This document shows, one piece after another, positions 8,165-16,535 of a stretch of DNA of 64,000 nucleotides (the first letter of the stretch is position 1; every line of letters starts with the position of its first letter). The DNA lies in the NCBI RefSeq assembly GCF_050250495.1, contig NZ_JBFWOM010000001.1, positions 186,001-250,000 of the forward strand, written 5' to 3'. A model generated the notes under the pieces. The model was not told the origin of the DNA. It did no database searches and saw only the letters and a program-made list of their open reading frames with translations. The stretch comes from Immundisolibacter sp050250495 (GTDB lineage: Bacteria; Pseudomonadota; Gammaproteobacteria; Immundisolibacterales; Immundisolibacteraceae). A program made the translations under genes and the position numbers.

Positions 8165-8836
8165 GTGTCTTCGCCGCCGCCGAAGCTGCCGTTTTCCGAC
8201 AAGTACGACCTCGACCACGCCCGTGCCTACGAGGAAAAGCATCGCTCCGGCCTGCGCCGGCGCCTGACCACCTGGCGCGAGATCGCGCTGGCGCGCCGCG
8301 CGCTGCGCCTGGCGGGTGATCCGGAGTCGGTGCTCGACATGCCGTGCGGGGCCGGCCGCTTCTGGCCGATGCTGGCGGAGCATCCGACGCGCCGCCTGCG
8401 GGCCGGCGATCGCAGCGCGGGCATGCTGGAAACCGCCCGCGCGCACGCCGATCCCGCGCTGCTGACCCGCTTCGACTCGATCGGCGAACTCGACGCCTTC
8501 GCGCTCGACCTGCCGGACGGCGCTGTCGAGCACATCCTGTGCATGCGCCTGCTGCACCACATCGCCCGGCCGGAGGATCGCCTGCGCCTGCTCGGTGAGC
8601 TGCACCGGGTGGCGCGGCGCGGCGTCACCGTGAGCCTGTGGGTGGACGGCAACCTGCAGGCGCGGCGGCGCCAGCGGCTCGACGCACGCCGCCAGCGCAC
8701 CGACGTGAACCGCCTAGTGACGCCGCGCGCCACCATCGAGGCCGAGTTCGCGCAGGCCGGCTTTCGCGTGCGCCGGCACTTCGACGTGCTGCCCGGCTGG
8801 TCCATGTGGCGGATGTACGTGCTGGACAAGGTCTGA
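8165..8836 (+). CDS. Class I SAM-dependent methyltransferase
   Basis: A 223-residue protein with motif I V-L-D-M-P-C-G-A-G-R-F at about residues 56-66 (SAM-binding glycine loop), an acidic A-G-D-R-S strand end after it, and a motif-IV-like region with C-M-R-L-L-H-H. The fold matches the methyltransferase domain 11/25 group; the acceptor is unknown. The GTG at 8165 is the only reasonable start, with GGGAG about 12 bases upstream. It is divergent from the hemolysin-family gene, and LemA and M48 genes follow on the same strand. Confidence 0.8.
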   Translation: MSSPPPKLPFSDKYDLDHARAYEEKHRSGLRRRLTTWREIALARRALRLAGDPESVLDMPCGAGRFWPMLAEHPTRRLRAGDRSAGMLETARAHADPALLTRFDSIGELDAFALDLPDGAVEHILCMRLLHHIARPEDRLRLLGELHRVARRGVTVSLWVDGNLQARRRQRLDARRQRTDVNRLVTPRATIEAEFAQAGFRVRRHFDVLPGWSMWRMYVLDKV

Positions 8837-8916
8837 GGGCGCGACCGCCCTGCTACAGTCCCGCCGCCCGCGGCCGATGACCCGTGGGCCATCGGTGACC
8901 AAGGGAGGTTTCGGGA

Positions 8917-9507
8917 ATGGGCCGTCTGCTGGGTTTTCTGCTGACCGTCGTGGTTGTGGTGCTGGTCGGGTTTTTCCTGATCTACAACCACCTGGTCACG
9001 CGGCGTAACCGCTACCGCAACGCCTACGCGCAGATCGACGTCCAGCTCCTGCGTCGGCACGACCTGGTGCCGAACCTGGTCGAAACCGCCCGCGCCTACC
9101 TGCAGCACGAGCGCGCCACGCTGGAGGCGGTGATCGCCGCGCGCACGGCCGCCGTCGCCGCCGGCGAGCAGGCAAGCGCCCGGCCTGGCGATGCCGCCGC
9201 GCTGGCCGCGCTCGGGCAGGCCGAGGCCACGCTCGGCGGCGCCCTCGGCCGCCTGCTGGCGGTGGTCGAGCAGTACCCGGATCTGAAGGCCGACGCGACC
9301 ATGGCGCGGCTTTCTGAGGAACTCGCGTCCACGGAGAACCGCCTGGCCTTCGCCCGGCAGGCCTACAACGACGCCGTGATGCACTACAACACGGCCATCG
9401 AGCTGTTCCCGAACACGCTGGTGGCGGGCAGCATGGGCTTTCGCCCCGCGGGCTTTTTCGAGCTCGAAGACTCCGCCGTGCGCGCGCTGCCGAAGGTCAG
9501 TTTCTAG
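8917..9507 (+). CDS. LemA family protein
   Basis: A 196-residue protein with an N-terminal membrane helix (about residues 4-24) and then the LemA core: N-R-Y-R-N-A-Y-A-Q-I-D-V-Q-L-x-R-R-H-D-L-V-P and, near the C terminus, A-Y-N-D-A-V-x-x-Y-N-T. A strong ribosome site (GGGAGG) lies 8 bases before the ATG. LemA proteins are membrane-anchored helical bundles of uncertain function often encoded beside M48 peptidases, as here with the gene 24 bases downstream, so the two probably act together in envelope quality control. Confidence 0.9.
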   Translation: MGRLLGFLLTVVVVVLVGFFLIYNHLVTRRNRYRNAYAQIDVQLLRRHDLVPNLVETARAYLQHERATLEAVIAARTAAVAAGEQASARPGDAAALAALGQAEATLGGALGRLLAVVEQYPDLKADATMARLSEELASTENRLAFARQAYNDAVMHYNTAIELFPNTLVAGSMGFRPAGFFELEDSAVRALPKVSF

Positions 9508-9531
9508 GGCAACGCCCGGCCTGACCGCCGC

Positions 9532-11364
9532 ATGGATTTTTTCGGTTACCAGCAGCAGGCGCGTCGTTACAGCGCCCTGCTGGTGGTGCTGTTCGCGCTG
9601 GCGGTGCTGGCACTGGTGCTGGCCATCAACGCGCTGGTCGGCTGGCTGCTCGTGCTTGGCGACATCCGCTACGACTATCAGCGCCTCGCCGACGTGCCGC
9701 CGGCCGTTTACGGCTGGACCAGCGCCGCCACGCTGGCACTGATCGGCGCCGGCACGTTGCGGCGAATGTGGCAGCTCGGCGAGGGCGGGCCCGTGGTGGC
9801 GCGCTTGGCCGGTGCACGCTGGGTGCCGCCCGACACGACCGACCCGGCGCGGCGACGCCTGCTGAACGTGGCAGAAGAAATGGCCGTGGCGAGCGGCCTT
9901 GCCATGCCGCGCATCTACGTGATGGACGACGAGCCCGGCGTCAACGCCTTCGCCGCCGGGCACGGCCCGCGCGATGCGGTGGTGGCGGTGACGCGTGGCT
10001 GCCTGGAGCGGCTCGACCGCGACCAGTTGCAGGGCGTGGTGGCGCACGAGTTCAGCCACCTGCTGCACGGTGACGGGCCGCTCAACATCCGCCTGCTGGG
10101 TCTGTTGCACGGCATCACCGCGCCGGGCGCGCTCGGCATGTGGCTGGTGCGCTCGGCCGTGTCGCCGGGCATCCGGCGCGGCGAGCAGGCGCGCGTTTTT
10201 CCTCCGCAGTTGCTGGCGGGGCTCGCGCTGGCGGCGGTGGGTTATCTCGGCGTGCTGCTGGCGCGGCTGATCCGCGCCGCCGTGTCGCGCCAGCGCGAAC
10301 ACCTGGCCGACGCGGCGGGGGTGCAGTTCACGCGCAACCCGCGGGGTCTGGCCGGTGCCCTGCGGCGCATCCGCGAGGAAGCCGGCGGCGCCAGTCTGCG
10401 CACCGCCCAGGCGGAAGCCTTCAGCCACATGCTGTTCGCCACCGCGTCGCGGTCGTGGCTGAACCGTCTGCTGGCGACCCACCCGCCGCTCGACGTGCGC
10501 ATCGGCCGCATCTACCCGCTGTTTGCCCGAAGCCCGGTGTCAGCGCCGCAATCCGCGCCGCCTGTTCCAGAACCGGTGCCCGCGCAAGCGCCTGCCGCGG
10601 AACCGCGCGCCGTGCCGGCCGACGCGCTGGCAGGACTTGTGGGCCACACGGATGTGGCGGGGCTTGGCTACGCCGCCGCGTTGCTCGATGCCATTCCGGC
10701 GTCGCTGCGGCAGGCGACGCGCAGTGCCGACGCCGCCGGCGCGTTGCTCGGTGGCCTGCTGGCGGCGCCGGGCCTGGATGCGGCTGAGTTCGAGCGCCGG
10801 CTGGGCAGTGCGGCGGCGCCGTTCGCCCAGCAGTACGGGCAGGCGGCGCGCCGGCTGGGGCCGCGCGCCCGCCTGCCGCTGATCGATCTCGCGCTGCCGG
10901 TGCTGCAGGCGCAGCCGGCCGCGTGGCAGGCCGATCTGCTGCACGCGCTGCACACACTCGCCGGTGATGCGCCGGACACCTGGCCGGTGCTGGCCCTGCT
11001 GCGGCACCACCTGGCGCCGGCCGGATCACGCCGCGGCAGCGCGGGCGCCGCGGAAGCCGACCTGCGGCAGGTGCTGCGCACGCTGGCCGACTGTGCCGGT
11101 GGCGGTGGTGACGATGCCTACGCCGCCGCCTGCGGCAAGCTCGACCTGCCGGCGATACCGGTCGCGGCCGAGCGCGCCGCCTTCGAGGCCGCCCTGCAGC
11201 GGCTCGCGCTGGCACCGCTGGCGCAGCGCCTGGCGCTGCTCGGCGCCGGTGCCGTGGCGGTGGGCCACGACGGCGTGGTGGAGGTAGACGAACTCGAAAC
11301 GCTGCGCCTGATCGGCGCAGCGCTCGATTGCCCGCTGCCGCCGTTGGCGGGCGCGAGTCCCTGA
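9532..11364 (+). CDS. M48 family metallopeptidase (HtpX-like, with C-terminal extension)
   Basis: A 610-residue membrane protease. Membrane helices lie near residues 15-42, 62-75 and around 200-245. The zinc site H172-E-F-S-H176 sits in V-V-A-H-E-F-S-H-L-L-H, and the third ligand is in the downstream R-E-H-L-A-D-A-A-G segment. The peptidase domain ends near residue 330. A Pro/Ala-rich linker and an approximately 250-residue helical C-terminal region of unknown role follow, making it about twice the length of HtpX. It is co-oriented with lemA with a 24-base gap. Confidence 0.88.
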   Translation: MDFFGYQQQARRYSALLVVLFALAVLALVLAINALVGWLLVLGDIRYDYQRLADVPPAVYGWTSAATLALIGAGTLRRMWQLGEGGPVVARLAGARWVPPDTTDPARRRLLNVAEEMAVASGLAMPRIYVMDDEPGVNAFAAGHGPRDAVVAVTRGCLERLDRDQLQGVVAHEFSHLLHGDGPLNIRLLGLLHGITAPGALGMWLVRSAVSPGIRRGEQARVFPPQLLAGLALAAVGYLGVLLARLIRAAVSRQREHLADAAGVQFTRNPRGLAGALRRIREEAGGASLRTAQAEAFSHMLFATASRSWLNRLLATHPPLDVRIGRIYPLFARSPVSAPQSAPPVPEPVPAQAPAAEPRAVPADALAGLVGHTDVAGLGYAAALLDAIPASLRQATRSADAAGALLGGLLAAPGLDAAEFERRLGSAAAPFAQQYGQAARRLGPRARLPLIDLALPVLQAQPAAWQADLLHALHTLAGDAPDTWPVLALLRHHLAPAGSRRGSAGAAEADLRQVLRTLADCAGGGGDDAYAAACGKLDLPAIPVAAERAAFEAALQRLALAPLAQRLALLGAGAVAVGHDGVVEVDELETLRLIGAALDCPLPPLAGASP

Positions 11365-11407
11365 CCTGCCGCTGCGCGGCGGGTGTCTGCGTGCCCGCAT
11401 CCGCGCC

Positions 11408-11433
11408 ATTCGCGGCGGGGGCGCCGCTCCCAC
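11408..11433 (-). repeat. REP-like palindromic element (type A, reverse)
   Basis: Read on the minus strand this begins GTGGGAGCGG, passes through a C/G-rich centre and ends CGCGAAT, the layout of Pseudomonas-type REP sequences. The same 26-base unit occurs forward at 12491-12516, and a near copy occurs at 59904-59929. It pairs with the oppositely oriented unit at 11461-11487. Confidence 0.7.
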
Positions 11434-11460
11434 GGCCTTTGCTGCTCCGGTGGCTATTGC

Positions 11461-11487
11461 TGTGGGAGGCCCGCCCTCGGGCCGAAT
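11461..11487 (+). repeat. REP-like palindromic element (type B)
   Basis: TGTGGGAGGCCCG, a CCTC loop region and CGGGCCGAAT form a hairpin-capable unit. An exact copy is present at 59857-59883. It lies in the convergent gap between the M48 peptidase gene and the aldolase gene, with a type A element in the opposite orientation 27 bases away, as in BIME-type clusters. Confidence 0.7.
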
Positions 11488-11506
11488 GTCCTTTCGGCGG
11501 GCCGCT

Positions 11507-12466
11507 TCAACCGTACTTGGCGCGCAGCGCCTTCCAGCGCCGGCCGCACTCGCGCGCGCCCTGGTCGATGTAATCGGGAATGACGTGGTACGGCGGGCGG
11601 ATGGGGCCCGCCTTGCAGTAGCCCGCCTCGTCGAAGCGAATTTTTTCGAGCTGGATGTTGTAGGACGCGAACTCGGCCATGCCGCCCGGCGGGAAGAAGG
11701 TCTGCATGGTGTAGCCGATGTCGGTGTCGATGGCCTTGGCGCGCGCCCAGTCGCCGGCGGCGATGGCGTCCCGCAGCGCGAGCGCCGGTTCCGGCCCCAT
11801 GCTGGCCTCGGTGGCCCAGAACGCGATGTTGTGCTCGGGCTCGATGCGCGCCATCGCATACGCACCCGCGATGTGCGGCAGGAAACGGATCTTGCCCTGC
11901 GTCATGCCGATCAGCGCGCTGATCATCGGGTCCGGGCCGTGCTTGCTGCAGATGACGGTCGGTGCGCGGCGCGCGATCTGTGCCCAGAACGGCGGCGGGA
12001 AGGCGAAGCGGAACGCGCCCGGGTTGTCGTAGGCCATGATGGCGAGCTGTGGGAAGGCCGCCGACATGTCGGCGTAGAACTGCACCGCCATGTCGAGCGT
12101 GCACGGCTGCCACATGGGCAGGCCGAGCATGGTGCCGTCGGCGCCCAAGTCCTGGATGAAGCGATTGCGGCGCACGATCTCGTGCGTGCCGAGCGCCGTG
12201 GTGCCGACGAACAGCGGCACGCGCCGGCGCACCGTCTCGATCACGCACGCCGCGGCCTGTTCCCACTCGGTGTTGGTCAGCGTGGCGCACTCGCCGGTGG
12301 TGCCCATCGCCACCATGCCGTCGACGCCGCTTTGCACCAGCGCTTCGGTGAGGCGGGCCAGTTCGTCGAGGTCCACCGTGTCGGTGGCGTCCCAGCGCTC
12401 GGCGCCGGTTTTCGACGGCGTCGGCGTGATGGCGTACAGGCCCTTGATGTCGGTGACGCTCAGCAT
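11507..12466 (-). CDS. NahE-like hydratase-aldolase (dihydrodipicolinate synthase superfamily)
   Basis: A 319-residue class I aldolase. T-T-G-E-C at 56-60, the catalytic Tyr Y146 in I-M-A-Y-D-N-P and the Schiff-base Lys K175 in V-I-C-S-K are visible. Stretches such as F-V-G-T-T-A-L-G-T, G-A-D-G-T-M-L-G-L-P-M-W and the C-terminal K-A-G-P-I-R-P-P-Y match trans-o-hydroxybenzylidenepyruvate hydratase-aldolases (NahE/PhdJ) far better than DapA. Those enzymes release an aromatic aldehyde and pyruvate from PAH ring-cleavage products. The next gene on the strand is a dehydrogenase, 60 bases away with a REP element between. Confidence 0.82.
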   Translation of the reverse strand: MLSVTDIKGLYAITPTPSKTGAERWDATDTVDLDELARLTEALVQSGVDGMVAMGTTGECATLTNTEWEQAAACVIETVRRRVPLFVGTTALGTHEIVRRNRFIQDLGADGTMLGLPMWQPCTLDMAVQFYADMSAAFPQLAIMAYDNPGAFRFAFPPPFWAQIARRAPTVICSKHGPDPMISALIGMTQGKIRFLPHIAGAYAMARIEPEHNIAFWATEASMGPEPALALRDAIAAGDWARAKAIDTDIGYTMQTFFPPGGMAEFASYNIQLEKIRFDEAGYCKAGPIRPPYHVIPDYIDQGARECGRRWKALRAKYG

Positions 12467-12490
12467 GGTTCGGTCCTCCTAGAATGGGCT

Positions 12491-12516
12491 GTGGGAGCGG
12501 CGCCCCCGCCGCGAAT
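12491..12516 (+). repeat. REP-like palindromic element (type A)
   Basis: GTGGGAGCGG followed by a GC-rich centre and CGCGAAT. It is the exact inverted copy of 11408-11433 and sits in the 60-base gap between the aldolase and dehydrogenase genes. It could form a stem-loop in the transcript. Confidence 0.7.
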
Positions 12517-12526
12517 CTTTGTCCCT

Positions 12527-13438
12527 TCAGTCGAGCAGCGTGCCGTCCAGCTTCACGCCGGCCCATTTCTGCATCACGTCCACCTGCCGCAGCACGTCGG
12601 CGCCGTAGCCCTGGTCGCGCACGAACAGTTCGAACAGGTGGAACACGTGGTCCGTGACGACAGCCGGCACGTCCGAGCGGCGCGCGAACTCCGACATGTG
12701 CCGCAGGTCCTTGGTCATCAGGCCGAGCTGAAACCCGCCGACCACGCCCGGAGTCAGCGCGAAGTCCGGGTGGCGGCAGAAGAAGTTCATGCCGGTGCCC
12801 TTGTCCAGCACCTGCGCCGCCATCTTCACGTCGATGCCGTGCTTGGCGGCGATCAGCAGGCCCTCGATGGCCGCCACGCCGGCCGCCGAACCGACCATGT
12901 TGTTGACCATCTTCACGATCTGCCCGGCGCCGAGCGGCCCGACGTGAAACACGAAGCGCGCCATGCGTTCCAGGATCGGCCGCGCCTCGGCCACGTCCGC
13001 GTCGCTGCCACCGACGCAGAACGTCAGCGCGCGCTTGGGCAACGCCTTGGCGCCGCCTTCCTCGCCGGTAATGGCGGCATCGACGTAGCGCACGCCGGCT
13101 TCGGCGAGTTGGGCGGCGATTTCCTTGGTGCGCTCGGGGTAACCGGACGTCGTGTCGACCACCAGCAGACTGCGCCGGGCGCCCTCGATGAGGCCGCCGG
13201 GTTCCAGACACGCCACGGCAACAGCCTCCGACTGCGGCAGCGACAGCAGTATGAGATCGCACTTTTCGGCCACCGCGCGGGCCGAGTTGTGGCCAGTAAC
13301 GCCTGCCTGTTCGGCCGCCGCCGCGGTGCGGGCGGGGTCGAGATCGTAGGCGTGCACTGTGTAGCCGTCCTCGGCCAGCAGGCGTGCCATGTTGGCGCCG
13401 AGGCTGCCGAGACCGATGACACCGAGGTGTTGGCTCAT
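12527..13438 (-). CDS. 3-hydroxyisobutyrate dehydrogenase family NAD(P)-dependent oxidoreductase
   Basis: A 303-residue beta-hydroxyacid dehydrogenase. The dinucleotide motif G-L-G-S-L-G is at residues 9-14, the substrate signature D-A-A-I-T-G-E-E-G-G-A at 120-130, and the catalytic Lys K176 in G-A-G-Q-I-V-K-M-V-N-N. The length is typical. Family members oxidise small beta-hydroxyacids or reduce semialdehydes in the cytoplasm. The neighbours (hydratase-aldolase, cupin, oxygenase, enoyl-CoA hydratase) suggest a role in breakdown of a side chain or ring fragment; the exact substrate is unknown. Confidence 0.85.
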   Translation of the reverse strand: MSQHLGVIGLGSLGANMARLLAEDGYTVHAYDLDPARTAAAAEQAGVTGHNSARAVAEKCDLILLSLPQSEAVAVACLEPGGLIEGARRSLLVVDTTSGYPERTKEIAAQLAEAGVRYVDAAITGEEGGAKALPKRALTFCVGGSDADVAEARPILERMARFVFHVGPLGAGQIVKMVNNMVGSAAGVAAIEGLLIAAKHGIDVKMAAQVLDKGTGMNFFCRHPDFALTPGVVGGFQLGLMTKDLRHMSEFARRSDVPAVVTDHVFHLFELFVRDQGYGADVLRQVDVMQKWAGVKLDGTLLD

Positions 13439-13489
13439 CGCGGGTTTCTCCTAGTTATCGTTGGTGAAGATGGTCGGCTCGGGTCAGTG

Positions 13490-13610
13490 CCCTCTCCCCT
13501 GCCCCTCTCCCGCCCGCGGGAGAGGGGAAAGATCACCTCGTGCCGGCACCACCGATTCTCCCCCTCTCCCGCAGGCGGGAGAGGGTGGCCGAAGGCCGGG
13601 AGAGGGCTAG
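13490..13610. repeat. CCCTCTCCC/GGGAGAGGG palindromic repeat cluster
   Basis: Two near-identical hairpins lie here: CCCTCTCCCG...CGGGAGAGGG at 13503-13526, and the same arms around GCAGGC at 13562-13585. Partial arms flank them (CCCTCTCCC near 13491 and GGGAGAGGG near 13598). This is a dispersed intergenic repeat type seen in many GC-rich proteobacteria. It fills the gap between the dehydrogenase and cupin genes and could act as a transcript stabiliser or attenuator. Confidence 0.75.
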
Positions 13611-13629
13611 AGCACGCGCGCCGCCGGCC

Positions 13630-14052
13630 TCAGTACTTGTGCACCACGCCATCCACCACGCGCGCGTACTCGCCGCCCGCCGTGGTGGTGATGGCGAAGT
13701 ACGACAGCGGCGTCTTGCCGGTATTACGGATGCCGTGCACCTGGTTGCGCGGAATCACCACCGTCTCGCCGGCCTTGATCGGGAACTCGGCGTAGTCCGC
13801 CGTGCCGGGCTGGCCCTTCAGGTAATGCCCTTCGCCCTCCACCACCACAAAGCAGTGCGCCGCGTAGGGGTGCGAGTGCGACTCGTTGGCCTGGCCGGGC
13901 ATGAGATTCCAGGACACGATGCCCAGATCCTCGCCGTCGGCGTACACCGGCACCACGTTTTCCTTCTCGGCCGAATACTTGGCGAACTGCTTCGGGTCGA
14001 GCGTGCCGGACGGGAGCGTGTCGGGCGTCAGCATGCCGGGCATCGGTTTCAT
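13630..14052 (-). CDS. Cupin-domain protein
   Basis: A 140-residue single-cupin protein. Motif 1 carries H59-S-H61 and a following H66 in S-H-S-H-P-Y-A-A-H, with Glu in V-E-G-E-G; motif 2 has the P-x-x-x-V-H106 pattern. It therefore looks able to bind a metal. Small cupins of this type are dioxygenases, isomerases or binding proteins in catabolic operons. The ATG at 14052 was chosen for its AGGAGA site; a longer in-frame extension upstream has no ribosome site. It is divergent from the TauD-like gene at 14166. Confidence 0.78.
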   Translation of the reverse strand: MKPMPGMLTPDTLPSGTLDPKQFAKYSAEKENVVPVYADGEDLGIVSWNLMPGQANESHSHPYAAHCFVVVEGEGHYLKGQPGTADYAEFPIKAGETVVIPRNQVHGIRNTGKTPLSYFAITTTAGGEYARVVDGVVHKY

Positions 14053-14165
14053 GGCGGGTCTCCTGCTGCGGGTGAGTCTGTCTGGGCCGCTGCGGCCGCT
14101 GGCCGGTCGGTCGTTAGGCGGACTATGATCGGCGCGACCACGGCACCGAACAAGGGGGAGATGCC

Positions 14166-15164
14166 ATGCAACAGCCGCAAGCCGTCCACGGGCCCTGCGT
14201 GTGGCGGGGTACCGACTACCGTAATCCCGCCGACTGGGTCTACACGCTGTCCGCACAGGCGCTCGCGGACATCGACCGCGCCGTGCGCCACGCGCGCGAG
14301 GCCGGGCTTGGCCTCGACGAAATCACGCCGGCCGAGTTCGACCTGCCGGCGCTGGCGGGCGACCTCGCCACCATGGCCGAGATACTGCACTCAGGCCGCG
14401 GCTTCGTGCGCCTGCAGGGCATCGACCGCGCGCGCTACAGCGACGACGAGCTCGGCATCATCCTGTGGGGGCTCGGCACGCATCTGGGCATCGGCGTGTC
14501 GCAAAGCCAGCGCGGCGACCGCCTGGGCCACGTGCAGGACCGCGGCGAAGTCGGCCGCTACTACGGCATCGGCGGGCCGATCGAGGTGCACATGGACCCG
14601 GTGGACGTGACCGGCCTCATGTGCCTCACGCCCGCCATGCACGGCGGCGCCACGCCGCTGATGAGCTCGTTCGCCGTGCACAACGTGATCCTGGCCGAGC
14701 GGCCGGACCTGCTGCCGGTGCTGTACCGCGGCTTTCATTACGGCAGCGAGACGGTCATCAAGGGCGGCCTGCCGATCACGGAGCACCGCATCCCGGTGTT
14801 CAACTTCGTGGCCGGCGAGCCGGACTGCTTTTTCCTGCCGGCGGCGATCCGTGGCCCGAACGGGGAGCCGCGCGACGCGCTGCCGGCCATCGAGCGCGAA
14901 GCGATCGACCTGCTGCAGGCGGTCGCCGACCGGCCGGACATGAAGATCGACATGCTGATCGACCCGGCGACGGTGCAGTTCATCAACAACCGGGTGATCC
15001 TGCACGCGCGCTCGGATTACGCCGACTGGCCGGAACCGGAGCGCAAACGCCACCTGCTGCGCATGTGGGTGATGATGCCGGCGTGGCCAAAGCGCCCGCC
15101 CGAAGTGCAGATGCTGCGCAGCACCGACCGCGCCGGCGGCGGCATTGCCAAGGCCGAAGCCTGA
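14166..15164 (+). CDS. TauD/TfdA-like Fe(II)/2-oxoglutarate-dependent dioxygenase
   Basis: A 332-residue protein with the non-haem iron facial triad: H142-M-D144 in V-H-M-D-P-V-D and distal H280 in V-I-L-H-A-R, followed by the 2-oxoglutarate-binding Arg (R295 or R299). The overall pattern fits the TauD/TfdA family, which hydroxylates substrates such as taurine or phenoxyacetate and often triggers loss of a side group. Being divergent from a cupin gene inside a catabolic block suggests an oxygenolytic step on an aromatic side chain. AGGGGGAG precedes the ATG. The substrate is not determinable. Confidence 0.82.
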   Translation: MQQPQAVHGPCVWRGTDYRNPADWVYTLSAQALADIDRAVRHAREAGLGLDEITPAEFDLPALAGDLATMAEILHSGRGFVRLQGIDRARYSDDELGIILWGLGTHLGIGVSQSQRGDRLGHVQDRGEVGRYYGIGGPIEVHMDPVDVTGLMCLTPAMHGGATPLMSSFAVHNVILAERPDLLPVLYRGFHYGSETVIKGGLPITEHRIPVFNFVAGEPDCFFLPAAIRGPNGEPRDALPAIEREAIDLLQAVADRPDMKIDMLIDPATVQFINNRVILHARSDYADWPEPERKRHLLRMWVMMPAWPKRPPEVQMLRSTDRAGGGIAKAEA

Positions 15165-15192
15165 CGAGAGTCTGTCCGATCGATACGACGGA

Positions 15193-15969
15193 TCAGCGCC
15201 CCTGCCAGGTCGGCGGGCGCTTTTCCAGAAACGCCGCGAGACCTTCCTTCTTGTCCGCGGTCTCGCACAGGCCGGCTTGCGCAAACTTTTCCATTGCAAG
15301 CCCGGCGGCGAGGCTGCCCTCCATCCCGCTGTGCACCATCGCCTTCATGTAACGCGGCACCAGCGGCGCGAAGCTCGCCAGGTGCTCGGCGAGGCGCTGC
15401 ACTGTGGGCAGCAGGTCCGCGTCGTCGACGAGACGCGTGACAAGCCCGATGTGCAGCGCGCGCTCGGCGTCGATCGGCTCACCCGTCAGCAGCATGTCGA
15501 GCGCCCAGGCGCGGCCGACCAGACGCGGCAACCGCTGCGTGGCGCCGCCGCCCGGGATGATGCCGAGCTTGCCCTCGGGCGTCCCAAAGCGCGCGCGCCG
15601 GCCGGCGACGCGCAGGTCGCAGCCGAGCGCAACCTCGAGCCCGCCGCCAAAGCAGATGCCGTTGATGGCAGCGATGGTCGGCTTCGGGCAACGCTCCAGA
15701 CGCTCTGCCACGCCCTGCACGATCGGTTCGAGCGCGGCGTTGAGGTCGCGCTGCGCGACTTCGGACAGATCCGATCCTGCCGCAAACGCCTTGTCACCGG
15801 AACCCGTTATCGCCAGCACGCGCACCGCGGGGTCGCTTGTGGCCGCCGCGATGGCGGCGTGCAGGTCGTCCACCGTGGCCAGTGAGATGGCGTTGAGCTT
15901 GTCCGGCCGGTTGATGGTGATCAGCGCCAGCGGGCCGCGGGTTTCGTACAGCAGGTTCGCGAAATGCAT
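15193..15969 (-). CDS. Enoyl-CoA hydratase/isomerase family protein
   Basis: A 258-residue crotonase-fold enzyme. Both catalytic glutamates are present, E112 in G-G-G-L-E-V-A-L-G-C-D and E132 in F-G-T-P-E-G-K-L-G, with the oxyanion-hole A-A-G-S-D region at 63-67. It should therefore hydrate 2-enoyl-CoA thioesters or perform a related crotonase reaction. The ATG at 15969 begins the family core; the frame is open further upstream through the GFA gene region in another frame, which I treat as coincidental. It is convergent with the TauD-like gene. Confidence 0.88.
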   Translation of the reverse strand: MHFANLLYETRGPLALITINRPDKLNAISLATVDDLHAAIAAATSDPAVRVLAITGSGDKAFAAGSDLSEVAQRDLNAALEPIVQGVAERLERCPKPTIAAINGICFGGGLEVALGCDLRVAGRRARFGTPEGKLGIIPGGGATQRLPRLVGRAWALDMLLTGEPIDAERALHIGLVTRLVDDADLLPTVQRLAEHLASFAPLVPRYMKAMVHSGMEGSLAAGLAMEKFAQAGLCETADKKEGLAAFLEKRPPTWQGR

Positions 15970-15974
15970 GGGGC

Positions 15975-16463
15975 TCAATCGGTGACGAGACCGTGACGGC
16001 GATGCCAGTCGATCAGCGCCTCGTCGGGGTACTCGGGGAAATGGCGGTCGGCGGCGGTCTCGGCGGGCACCGGCACCCAGGCCGGTTTGCTGTCCAGCAT
16101 GATGTGGCAGCGCTCCGGCGGCGCCGGCAGCGGCGTGTCGATGCAGGACGCGAACGGATGCAGCAGCTCCGGCCAGCGCGGATCCCACACCCACAGCGCG
16201 CTGCCGCACTCGCGGCAGAAATGCCGCTCGCCGGGGCTGCGCTCGGTGCGCGCCGGGTGATCCATGAAGGCGCGGTACACGCCCGTGTGCTCGCGGCCAT
16301 GCACTTCGAGACTGTCCGCCTCGGCGTGCAGGTTGATGGCGAAGCCGCCGCCGCCCTGCGTCTTGCGGCAGATGGAGCAGTAGCAGTGCATGTACGGATA
16401 GGGCGCGTGGCTTTGCACGGCAAAGCGCACGGCGCCACAGTGGCAGGATCCTTCGAGCAACAT
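15975..16463 (-). CDS. GFA family protein (glutathione-dependent formaldehyde-activating-like)
   Basis: A 162-residue zinc-binding protein. The GFA pattern is visible: G-S-C-H-C-G-A-V near residues 6-12, C-Y-C-S-I-C-R at 27-33, and F-C-R-E-C-G-S near 80-86. These cysteines bind two zinc ions in the family. Most members have no tested activity; some act on S-hydroxymethylglutathione. It lies 5 bases upstream of the enoyl-CoA hydratase gene on the same strand and is probably cotranscribed. Confidence 0.88.
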   Translation of the reverse strand: MLLEGSCHCGAVRFAVQSHAPYPYMHCYCSICRKTQGGGGFAINLHAEADSLEVHGREHTGVYRAFMDHPARTERSPGERHFCRECGSALWVWDPRWPELLHPFASCIDTPLPAPPERCHIMLDSKPAWVPVPAETAADRHFPEYPDEALIDWHRRHGLVTD

Positions 16464-16535
16464 GGCCGGCCTCCGGGCGGGTTGGGCACGGCCACATGGT
16501 AGCGCCGCGCGCGAACCGCCCGCCCTGCACGTCGG

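Noticed and set aside
8227..10482. Long minus-strand frame opposite the methyltransferase, LemA and M48 genes
   Set aside because: No ribosome site, no recognisable domain, and full overlap with three well-supported genes.
13490..13610. CRISPR-like array
   Set aside because: The repeated units are palindromic, only two complete copies exist, spacing is irregular and no cas gene is present.
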